Of a DNA stretch of 64,000 bases, positions 1-7,615 are shown piece by piece. Origin of the DNA: Palsa-883 sp963847615 (GTDB lineage: Bacteria > Pseudomonadota > Alphaproteobacteria > Acetobacterales > Acetobacteraceae); the NCBI GenBank assembly GCA_963847615.1, contig CAWKAN010000018.1, positions 186,001 through 250,000 on the forward strand, written 5' to 3'. Below the pieces are notes generated by a model. That model did not search any database and had not been told where the DNA came from. It saw only the letters and a program-made list of their open reading frames with translations. The translations under genes and the position numbers were made by a program. Every line of letters starts with the position of its first letter. The first letter of the stretch is position 1.

Positions 1-830
1 GGTACGGCCACAACGCGGTGGGCTTCTTCCTGACCGCCGGCTTCCTCGGGATGATGTACTATTTCATTCCGAAGGCGGCGAACCGGCCGGTCTACTCCTA
101 CCGGCTGTCGGTGGTGCATTTCTGGTCGCTGATCTTCCTGTACATCTGGGCCGGGCCGCACCACCTGCACTGGACCGCGCTGCCCGACTGGACGCAGACG
201 CTCGGCATGGCGTTCTCGATCATGCTGTGGATGCCGTCCTGGGGCGGCATGATCAACGGCATCATGACGCTGTCGGGGGCGTGGGACAAACTGCGCACCG
301 ATCCGGGGCTGCGCTTCTCGGTCACCGCGGTGGGCTTCTACGGCATGGCCACCTTCGAGGGCCCGGTGATGTCGATCCGCAACGTCAACGCGCTGGCGCA
401 CTATACCGACTGGGTGATCGGCCACGTGCATTCCGGCGCGCTGGGCTGGGTCGCCTTCATCACCTTCGGCGCGATCTACTACCTGGTGCCGGTGCTGTGG
501 AAGCGCAGCGGACTGTATTCGACCCGGCTGGCCAACTGGCACTACTGGATCGCCACGCTCGGCATCGTCTTCTACATCACCTCGATGTGGGTCGCCGGCA
601 TCATGCAGGGCCTGATGTGGCGCGCCTACGACCAGTTCGGCTTCCTGCAGTACTCGTTCGCCGAATCGGTCGTCGCCGTGCACCCGTATTACGTGATCCG
701 CCTGATGGGCGGCCTGATGTTCCTCAGCGGCATGCTGATCATGGTCTACAACATGATCCAGACGATACGCAGCCCGAGCACCGCCGAGCGCCCGGCGATG
801 CCGGTCGGCCTGGCCGTGGCGGCGGAGTAG
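1..830 (+). CDS. ccoN: cbb3 cytochrome c oxidase subunit I, C-terminal part (5' truncated by window edge)
   Basis: This is the catalytic haem-copper subunit of the cbb3 terminal oxidase, an integral inner-membrane protein that reduces O2 at high affinity. Only the last ~275 residues are present; reading starts at base 3. Visible family features are the HHLHWTALPDW stretch, the histidine-bearing GHVHSGALGW segment, and successive hydrophobic helices ending near LMGGLMFLSGMLI. The stop at 828-830 is followed four bases later by ccoO, so the two are cotranscribed. The order ccoN-O-Q-P then ccoG-H-I-S confirms the assignment. Nothing upstream is visible, so the promoter and any FNR/Fnr-type site lie outside the window. 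Confidence 0.96.
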   Translation, partial: YGHNAVGFFLTAGFLGMMYYFIPKAANRPVYSYRLSVVHFWSLIFLYIWAGPHHLHWTALPDWTQTLGMAFSIMLWMPSWGGMINGIMTLSGAWDKLRTDPGLRFSVTAVGFYGMATFEGPVMSIRNVNALAHYTDWVIGHVHSGALGWVAFITFGAIYYLVPVLWKRSGLYSTRLANWHYWIATLGIVFYITSMWVAGIMQGLMWRAYDQFGFLQYSFAESVVAVHPYYVIRLMGGLMFLSGMLIMVYNMIQTIRSPSTAERPAMPVGLAVAAE

Positions 831-834
831 GCCG

Positions 835-1554
835 ATGTTCATCCGTCAGGACACCATCGAAAAGAACGCCGTGCTGCTGCTGGTGATCACCCTGCTGACC
901 GTGGCGATCGGCGGCATCGTCGAGATCGTGCCGCTGTTCACCATCGAAACGACGGTGGAGCACGTCAAGGGCATGCGGCCGTATTCGCCGCTGGAGCTGC
1001 GCGGACGCGACATCTACATCCGCGAGGGCTGCTATCTCTGCCACAGCCAGCAGATCCGCGCGCTGCGCGACGAGGTCGAGCGCTACGGCCACTACTCGCT
1101 CGCCGCCGAGAGCATGTACGACCATCCGTTCCAGTGGGGCAGCAAGCGCATCGGCCCGGACCTGGCGCGCGTCGGCGGCAAATACTCCAACGACTGGCAC
1201 TATGCGCACCTGAAGAACGCGCAGGCGCTGGTGCCGGAATCGCTGATGCCGCACTATGCCTTCCTGGCCGAGACGCCGTTGCGCACCGATGACATCCAGG
1301 CGCGCATGCGGGTGCTGCGTCTGGAAGGTGTGCCGTACACCGACGAGGATATCGCCGACGCGCCGGCCGACCTCGCGGCGCAGGCGGATCCCCAGGCCGA
1401 CACCGCCGCGCTGCTCAAGCGCTATCCCAAGGCCGACCAGGCGTCCGGCGATGGCCGTGTCGTCACCGAGATGGATGCGCTGGTGGCCTACCTGCAGATG
1501 CTCGGCACCCTGGTCGACTTCGCCGACACCAGCACCGAACAGTTGCGGCAATGA
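835..1554 (+). CDS. ccoO: cbb3 oxidase subunit II, membrane-anchored monohaem cytochrome c
   Basis: CcoO carries electrons from CcoP towards the catalytic subunit. The 239-residue product has one N-terminal membrane anchor (about residues 12-34) and then a periplasmic domain with a single c-type haem site CYLCH at residues 66-70, followed by SQQIRALRDEVERYG, typical of this subunit. A methionine-containing segment near LMPHYAFL probably supplies the distal ligand (family knowledge). The length is normal. Its stop overlaps the next start as ATGA (1551-1554), which implies translational coupling to ccoQ. Confidence 0.97.
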   Translation: MFIRQDTIEKNAVLLLVITLLTVAIGGIVEIVPLFTIETTVEHVKGMRPYSPLELRGRDIYIREGCYLCHSQQIRALRDEVERYGHYSLAAESMYDHPFQWGSKRIGPDLARVGGKYSNDWHYAHLKNAQALVPESLMPHYAFLAETPLRTDDIQARMRVLRLEGVPYTDEDIADAPADLAAQADPQADTAALLKRYPKADQASGDGRVVTEMDALVAYLQMLGTLVDFADTSTEQLRQ

Positions 1555-1703
1555 GCGCGATGGGGCTGATCGTCTGGATGATGCACTACTCCGTCGTCGG
1601 CGTGGGCCTGGTGTTCATCGCGATCCTGCTCACCACCTACTGGCCGGGACGCAAGGCGCGGGTCGAGCGGAATGGCTGCATTCCGCTCGAGGACGACCGT
1701 TGA
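1551..1703 (+). CDS. ccoQ: cbb3 oxidase small subunit CcoQ/FixQ
   Basis: A 50-residue single-pass membrane protein: hydrophobic helix about residues 5-31, a YWPGRK basic boundary, and the C-terminal IPLEDDR motif that is characteristic of CcoQ/FixQ. In characterised systems CcoQ stabilises the assembled cbb3 complex. The start ATG overlaps the ccoO stop by four bases and the gene is followed by a strong purine-rich ribosome site (gaggagagg) for ccoP. Its short length is normal for the family. Confidence 0.93.
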   Translation: MSAMGLIVWMMHYSVVGVGLVFIAILLTTYWPGRKARVERNGCIPLEDDR

Positions 1704-1715
1704 GGAGAGGGCCCA

Positions 1716-2601
1716 GTGCCGACCAAGATCGAGAAAGATTCCGTCACCGGCCGTGACACCACCGGGCACGAGTGGGATGGGCTCAAGGAGCTCAACAATC
1801 CCGCTGCCGAAATGGTGGCTCTACGTGCTGTACGCCTGCATCGCCTGGGCGGCGGTGTTGATCGTGCTGTATCCCTCCATCCCCTACGGCACCGGCTACT
1901 TCCATGGCCTGTTGGGCTATTCCCCGCGCCAGGCGGTGGACGCCGACGTCGCGGCGGTGGCGGCGCAGCGCGCCGGCTACATGGAGAAGATCCGGACGCT
2001 GTCGTTCGCCGACATCCGCAAGGACCCGCAGTTGCTGGAGGTGGCGGAGACCGCCGGGCGCATCACCTTCGCCAACAACTGCCAGCCCTGCCACGGCGCC
2101 GGCGGCGGCGGCCGGCCGGGCTATCCGGCGCTTGCCGCCGGCGACTGGCTGTGGGGCGGCACGCTGGGCGACATCCAGCAGACCGTCACGCACGGCATCC
2201 GCAGCGGCGATCCCGACGCGCGCACCAGCCAGATGCCGCGCTTCGGCGTTGACGGCATCCTGCAGCCCTCGCAGATCCAGCAGATCGCCGACTACGTCAT
2301 GACGCTGTTCGGCAGGCCCGGGCCGAGCACCCCCGAGCTGGGCAAAAGCGTGACCGCGGGCCGCAAGCTGTTCACCGAGAACTGCGCCGTCTGCCACGGC
2401 GACGCCGGCCAGGGCAACCGCCAGTTCGGCGCGCCGCGCCTGGCCGCGCACATCCACCTCTATGGCGACACGCGGGACGGCGTGGTGGCGCAGATCACCA
2501 ACCCGCGCATGGGGCTGATGCCGAACTGGAACCACCGGCTCGACCCGGCGACGATCAAGGCCGTCACGCTCTACGTCCATTCGCTGGGCGGCGGCGAGTA
2601 G
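1716..2601 (+). CDS. ccoP: cbb3 oxidase subunit III, dihaem cytochrome c, with a 1-base frameshift
   Basis: CcoP is the membrane-anchored dihaem entry point for electrons. The GTG start at 1716 follows gaggagagg; the start of the protein reads MPTKIEKDSVTGRDTTGHEW, as expected. Two c-haem motifs are visible, CQPCH (about residue 122) and CAVCH (about residue 223). The reading frame changes near 1800-1802: with one C removed from the CCC run, the family sequence ELNNPLPKWW is restored and continues into the transmembrane helix WWLYVLYACIAWAAV. As written, the frame from 1716 does not reach either haem site. Because the protein is otherwise perfectly conserved, a sequencing or assembly error is as likely as a real mutation. 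Confidence 0.9.
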
Positions 2602-2624
2602 GCCGGCGCAGCCGGGCCACGCCG

Positions 2625-4104
2625 GTGTCGCGGATCAGCAAGGCCGATCGCCAGCTCCAGCTCCACCAGGAGGACGCGGGACAGCACCTGTACGCCAACC
2701 GCGTGCGGGTCTACCCGAAAGCCGGTGCGCGGCCCGGTGCGCCGGTTCAAATGGGGCGTGCTGGTGTTCTGCCTCAGCGTCTACTACCTGCTGCCCTGGC
2801 TGCGCTGGCATCGCGGCGTGACCGAACCGGACCAGGCGGTGCTGCTGGACCTGTTCCATGAGCGCTTCTATTTCTTCAACCTGAGTTCTGGCCGCAGGAC
2901 ATCTACTACCTGACCGGCCTGCTGATCATGGGCGCGGTCGGCGCTGTTCCTGGTCACCAGCCTGGTCGGCCGCGTCTGGTGCGGCTTCACCTGCCCGCAG
3001 ACCGTGTGGACCGACCTGTTCATGTGGGTCGAGCGGCTGATCGAGGGCGACCGCAACGCGCGGATGAAGCGCGACGCGGCGCCGTTCGGCCTGCGATGCG
3101 GCCTGGCGCAAGGCGGCGAAGCACGCGGTCTGGCTCGGGCATCGCGTTCTGGACCGGCGGCGCCTGGATCATGTACTACGTCGATGCGCCGACGGTGACG
3201 GTGGAATTCTGGACGCGGCACGGCATCGAAGGAGGTGTATTTCTTCACCTTCCTGTTCACCGCCACCACCTATCTGCTGGCCGGCTGGGCGCGCGAGCAG
3301 GTGTGCACCTACATGTGCCCCTGGCCGCGCTTCCAGGCGGCGATGCTGGACGAGCAGAGCCTGACCGTCACCTACCAGGGCTGGCGCGGCGAACCAAGGC
3401 TGCGCGGCCGCCGCCACCAAGGCGACGCCGGCGGGGACTGCATCGATTGCGGCGCCTGCGTCACCGCGTGTCCCACCGGCATCGACATCCGCGACGGCAT
3501 CCAGCTCGAATGCATCAGTTGCGGCCTGTGCATCGACGCCTGCAACCATGTGATGGAGGTCTCCGGCCGGCCGAAATGGCTGATCACCTGGGACACGCTG
3601 GCCGACCAGGCGGCGAAGGCGCGCGGCCAGCACACGGCGTTCCGTTTCTTCCGTGCCCGCACCGTGACCTACCTGTTCGCGCTGGTGCTCGCGATGGGCG
3701 TGATGGCGGCGGCGCTGGCAACCCGTTCCGGGCTTGGACTGTCGGTGCTGCACGACCGCGCGCCGCTGTTCGTGCGCCTGGCGAATGGCGACCTGCGCAA
3801 CGGCTATACGCTGAAGATCGTCAACAAGGCAGACACCGAGGCGCTGTTCGAACTGAACCTGGACGGCATGCCCGGCGCCGTCCTGACCGAGGCCGATGAA
3901 GGGCTCGGCCCCGCGGTGCAGCTCGGTCTGCCGGTCAACGCCGACAGCGTCGGCACCTTCCGCGTGATGGTCACCGGCCAGCCGGCCGCGCTGAAGGACG
4001 GGTCGCAACCGGTGAATTTCATCCTGAGCAACACCACCACCGGCGAACACACCGTCTACCGCTCGGTGTTCCTGGGCCCGGGTGGCCGTGCCAACAACGA
4101 CTGA
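2625..4104 (+). pseudogene. ccoG: cytochrome oxidase assembly protein CcoG (ferredoxin-like), six apparent frameshifts
   Basis: CcoG/RdxA/FixG is a membrane protein with two [4Fe-4S] clusters, implicated in copper handling during cbb3 assembly. From 3235 to the stop it is intact: AREQVCTYMCPWPRFQ, the clusters CIDCGACVTACP and CISCGLCIDAC, and a C-terminal Ig-like domain. Upstream, family sequence alternates between frames: YANRVRVYPKA, then GPVRRFKWGVLVF, then QDIYYLTGLLIM, VWTDLFMWVERLIEGDRN, AWRKAAKHAVWL, FWTGGAWIMYYVDAP, VYFFTFLF. I place single-base indels near 2722, 2882, 2944, 3105, 3139 and 3230, mostly length changes in G or C runs. The residues between them are undamaged, so base-calling error is plausible. 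If the indels are real, the gene is dead. Confidence 0.85.
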
Positions 4105-4122
4105 GCAGGAAAGCGCGCCGCG

Positions 4123-4650
4123 ATGAGTTTCATCGACCCCGTTCCGCCCATCGGCACCTCCGGCCCCGGCGACAGCGTGCCGTCGTCGCGCAACCCGGGG
4201 TGGCGCTGGTTCCCCTGGGCGATCGCGCTGTCACTGCTGTTCGTCGTCGCCGTCAATGGTGGAATGGTATGGGTGGCGCTGCGCACCTTCCCCGGCGTCG
4301 CCGGCACGGACGGGTTCGACCTGTCGAACCATTACGACCGCGTGCTCAAGCTTGCGGCGCAACAGAAAGCGCTCGGCTGGACCGTGCAGGCCAGCGTCGG
4401 CGCCGACGCCCATCCGCTGATCGTGCTGACCGACCGCACCGGCGCGCCGCTCGGCGGCGCACGCATCCAGGCCCGCGCCGAACGGCCGCTCGGCCCGGCC
4501 GACACCACCCCACTGACCTTCAGCTCGACGGCCGACGGACGCTATCGCGCGGCGCAGGCGCTGTCGGCGCCGGGTCAATGGGACCTGCTGATCTCCGCCG
4601 GCGTCGGCGGCAAGACCATCAGCACGACGCGGCGCGTGATCGTGCGGTGA
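4123..4650 (+). CDS. ccoH: FixH/CcoH-family cbb3 assembly protein
   Basis: A 175-residue bitopic membrane protein: one helix about residues 30-55 (FPWAIALSLLFVVAVNGGMVW) followed by a periplasmic beta-rich domain beginning FDLSNHYDRVLK, the usual FixH signature. FixH works with CcoG and CcoI in assembling the cbb3 oxidase. The stop TGA overlaps a GTG (4647-4650), which I take as the start of ccoI, so translation is coupled. No frameshift is seen, in contrast to ccoG immediately upstream. Confidence 0.93.
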   Translation: MSFIDPVPPIGTSGPGDSVPSSRNPGWRWFPWAIALSLLFVVAVNGGMVWVALRTFPGVAGTDGFDLSNHYDRVLKLAAQQKALGWTVQASVGADAHPLIVLTDRTGAPLGGARIQARAERPLGPADTTPLTFSSTADGRYRAAQALSAPGQWDLLISAGVGGKTISTTRRVIVR

Positions 4651-7079
4651 CCGCGCTCGCCGCGAACGCGCCTCTCGCGGCCGCCCGCCTGGCTGAACCC
4701 AGGGCTGCCCCTGCGGCCGCCGCCACGGAAGTCGACGCATCCGCAACGATGTGCGCCCATTGCGGCCTGCCCGCGCCATCCGGGCGGCGCTTCTGCTGCC
4801 CGGGCTGCGCCGCCGCCTGCGCAACGATCGAGGGCCTCGGCCTCGGCCGCTACTACGCCAGCCGCGTGCTGGACCCCGCCCAGCGCCCGCCGCGCCCCGA
4901 GACGGAGGCGCGCTGGGACCTGGCCCGCCACGTCGTCACGCAGCCGGACGGCACCCACGCACTGACGCTGGCGATCGACGGGCTGCAATGCGGCGCCTGC
5001 GTCTGGCTGATCGAGCAGGTGCTGGCGCGCGAGCCGGACGTGACCCAGGGCCGCGTCAACATGACCACGCGCCGGCTGCGCCTGGCCTGGCGCGGCGGCG
5101 CGGCGCGCGCCGCCGCGCTGGTCGCGCGGATCGAGGCGCTGGGCTACCGGCTGGTGCCGTTCGACGCGGCACTGCTCGGCCAGGCGCGCGACGCCACCGG
5201 GGCGGCGCTGCTGCGCGCGCTGGCCGTCGCCGGCTTCGCCGCCGGCAACGTCATGCTGATCTCGATCGGCATCTGGGCCGGGCTCGGCGAGACCATGGGG
5301 CCGGCGACGCTGGCGCTGATGCACTGGGTCTCGGCACTGATCGCGATGCCGGCGATCGCCTATGCCGGGCGGCCGTTCTTCGTCTCCGCGCTCGCCGCGC
5401 TGCGCCACGGCCGCGCCAACATGGACCTGCCGGTCAGCCTCGGCGTGCTGCTGGTCACCGCCATGAGCCTGGTCGCGACGTTCACCGGCGGCGCGCACAC
5501 TTATTTCGACTCCGCGATCACCCTGGTGTTCTTCCTGCTGGTCGGGCGCGTGCTGGACCACCGCGCCCGCTTCCAGGCGCGCGCCACCGCCGAACAGTTG
5601 CTGGCGCTGCGTGCCACCGACGTCGCCGTGCTGCGGCCCGACGGCAGCACGCAGCGCCGCGCGCAGGAGAGCGTCGCCCCCGGCGAGCGCGTGCTGGTGG
5701 GGCTGGGCGAGCGCATCGGCGTCGACGGCACGCTGGAGCGCGGCGAGACCTCGCTGGATGCCAGCCTGGTGACCGGCGAGACCCTGCCGGTGGCCGCCGC
5801 CCCTGGCACGAAGGTGTTCGCCGGCACGCTCAACCTGGGCGCGCCGATCACCGTGCGCGCCACCGCGGCCGGCGCGGCGACGCTGCTGGCCGAATGCGTC
5901 CGGCTGATCGAGGCGGCGGAGGCGCGCCGCTCGCGCTTCGTCGTGTTCGCCGACCGCGTGGCGCGGCGGTATGCGCCGACGGTGCACCTGACCGCCTTGG
6001 GAACGTTCCTGTTCTGGTATTTCGGCCGCGGCGTCGGGCTGGAGCAGGCGCTGTTCACCGCCAGCGCGGTGCTGATCATCACCTGCCCCTGCGCGCTGGC
6101 GCTGGCGGTGCCGGCGGTGCAGGTGATCGTCACCTCGCGGCTGTTCCGCGCCGGCGTGCTGCTGAAATCGCCGACCGCGCTGGAACGGCTGGCGAGCCTG
6201 GAGGAAGTGGTGTTCGACAAGACCGGCACGCTGACCGAGCCGACGCAAGGGCTGGTCAATGAAGCCGACATCGATCCGGCTGCGTTGCGACTGGCCGGCT
6301 CGCTCGCCGCCGCCAGCCGCCACCCGCTGGCCCGTGCGCTGCTTGCCGTCGCCGGACCCGTGCCGGCGGCGGAACAAGTCGTCGAGCACCAGGGCCAGGG
6401 CCTCAGCCTGGCGACGGAGGCGGGCGAGGTCCGGCTGGGCAGCCGCGCCTTCTGCGGCGATCCCGCCGCGCCGCCGTCCGCCACGCCCGAGTTGTGGCTG
6501 GCGCGGCCGGGCCAGGCGCCGCTGCGCTTCGCCTTCGACGAACGCCCGCGCGTTGACGCGCGCGAGACCATCGCGCAACTTCGCAGCGCCGGCCTGCGGA
6601 TATCGCTGTTGTCGGGCGACCGGCGGGCGGCGGTGGCGCGCATCGCCGCGGCGCTCGGCATCGAGGACTGGCACGCCGAGTGCTCGCCGCTCGACAAGGT
6701 GGCGCGGGTCGAGCGGATGGCCGCGCGGCACGGCGTGCTGATGGTGGGCGACGGGCTGAACGACGGCCCCGCGCTGGCCGCCGCGACGGTGTCGGCCTCG
6801 CCGGCCTCGGCGGCGGATCTCAGCCAGACGGTGGCCGACGTGGTGTTCCAGGGCGCCCGGCTGGCGCCGGTGGCCGCGGTGATCGGCGCGGCGCGCCGGG
6901 CCCAGGCGGTGATGCGGCAGAACCTGGCGCTGGCGATCGGCTACAACGCGGTGATGGTGCCGCTGGCGGTGGCGGGCTGGGTCACGCCGTGGCTGGCGGC
7001 GGCGGCGATGTCGAGCTCCTCGGTGCTGGTGATGGCCAACAGTTTCCGCGCCGCGCGGGAGGGCCGGAAATGGCGGTGA
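4647..7079 (+). CDS. ccoI: P1B-type copper ATPase for cbb3 assembly (CcoI/FixI)
   Basis: A copper-exporting P-type ATPase that supplies copper for cbb3 maturation. The GTG at 4647 overlaps the ccoH stop and gives 810 residues; an ATG at 4749 is a possible later start. The N-terminus has the cysteine-rich CAHC...CCPGC segment found in CcoI, then a heavy-metal domain with GLQCGACVW (Cys 115 and 118). The transport motif TCPCALA is near residue 480, the phosphorylation motif DKTGTLTEP has its Asp near 524, and GDGLNDGPAL forms the hinge. The C-terminus ends in two helices with MSSSSVLVMANS. The stop overlaps ccoS. Confidence 0.95.
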   Translation: MTALAANAPLAAARLAEPRAAPAAAATEVDASATMCAHCGLPAPSGRRFCCPGCAAACATIEGLGLGRYYASRVLDPAQRPPRPETEARWDLARHVVTQPDGTHALTLAIDGLQCGACVWLIEQVLAREPDVTQGRVNMTTRRLRLAWRGGAARAAALVARIEALGYRLVPFDAALLGQARDATGAALLRALAVAGFAAGNVMLISIGIWAGLGETMGPATLALMHWVSALIAMPAIAYAGRPFFVSALAALRHGRANMDLPVSLGVLLVTAMSLVATFTGGAHTYFDSAITLVFFLLVGRVLDHRARFQARATAEQLLALRATDVAVLRPDGSTQRRAQESVAPGERVLVGLGERIGVDGTLERGETSLDASLVTGETLPVAAAPGTKVFAGTLNLGAPITVRATAAGAATLLAECVRLIEAAEARRSRFVVFADRVARRYAPTVHLTALGTFLFWYFGRGVGLEQALFTASAVLIITCPCALALAVPAVQVIVTSRLFRAGVLLKSPTALERLASLEEVVFDKTGTLTEPTQGLVNEADIDPAALRLAGSLAAASRHPLARALLAVAGPVPAAEQVVEHQGQGLSLATEAGEVRLGSRAFCGDPAAPPSATPELWLARPGQAPLRFAFDERPRVDARETIAQLRSAGLRISLLSGDRRAAVARIAAALGIEDWHAECSPLDKVARVERMAARHGVLMVGDGLNDGPALAAATVSASPASAADLSQTVADVVFQGARLAPVAAVIGAARRAQAVMRQNLALAIGYNAVMVPLAVAGWVTPWLAAAAMSSSSVLVMANSFRAAREGRKWR

Positions 7080-7369
7080 TCCTGCTGCTGCTGGCGGTCA
7101 GCCTGGTGCTGGGCGGAAGCGGGCTGGCCACCTTCCTGTGGTGCCTGCGCCACGGCCAATACGACGACATGGAAGGCGCCGCCAACCGCATCCTGTTCGA
7201 CGACGAACCAACGGCCCCGCGGCCGAGCGAAGCAAGGTCAGGGCGCCGCCCTGAAACCCGCCAGGGGGCGCTGCCCCCCATGGTACCATTGGGACCCCCG
7301 CCCCCCGGGACAAGTGCCCGGGGGCAGGCGCCGGCGGAGCCTCTGGACTCCATGACTGGGAGTGGCTGA
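7070..7369 (+). CDS. ccoS: cbb3 oxidase maturation protein CcoS with a repeat-derived C-terminal tail
   Basis: Residues 1-47 are a normal CcoS: hydrophobic helix, then FLWCLRHGQYDDMEGAANRILFDDE. The start ATG overlaps the end of ccoI. CcoS is needed for cofactor insertion into CcoN (family knowledge). A family protein would stop shortly after ILFDDE; here the frame continues about 50 residues into the palindromic element at 7230-7560 and stops inside it at 7367-7369. The tail (RPETRQGALPPMVPLGPPPP...) is proline/glycine rich and is encoded entirely by repeat DNA. The native stop seems to have been lost when the element arrived. Whether the tail is tolerated is unknown. Confidence 0.85.
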   Translation: MAVILLLLAVSLVLGGSGLATFLWCLRHGQYDDMEGAANRILFDDEPTAPRPSEARSGRRPETRQGALPPMVPLGPPPPGTSARGQAPAEPLDSMTGSG

Positions 7370-7560
7370 GGGGGAGGGGGCGTGTGGGCGAGGCGAAGGG
7401 GCGGCGTCCGGCACGCCGGACGGCGCCCCTTGCGCCGCGCCCACACGCCCCCTCCCCCTCAGCCACTCCCAGTGAAGGGTTCCAAGGGCTCGCCCTTGGC
7501 GGGGGTCCAGTGGGCAGCGCCCCCTGGCGGGGTCCAGGGGCGGAGCCCCTGGCCTTGCTT
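7230..7560. repeat. Multi-palindromic intergenic element, copy 1
   Basis: A ~331-bp element bounded by inverted ends (aagcaaggtcaggg at the left, its near complement ending ccttgctt at the right). The core is a long hairpin: gactgggagtg...ggggcgtgtgggcg, a GTCCGGC/GCCGGAC centre, and the complementary return to cactcccag. Flanking arms hold shorter palindromes (ccccgggacaagtgcccgggg on the left). Copies 2 and 3 (24930-25247, 42953-43260) are in the opposite orientation; copy 4 (58866-59186) matches this one. It overlaps the 3' end of ccoS. No transposase is present, so it is non-autonomous. Confidence 0.9.
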
Positions 7561-7615
7561 CCCCCGCCGCTGGCGCTTGCTGGCCGGTGTTGGTTGGCTG
7601 GTCTATAGGGCGGCC

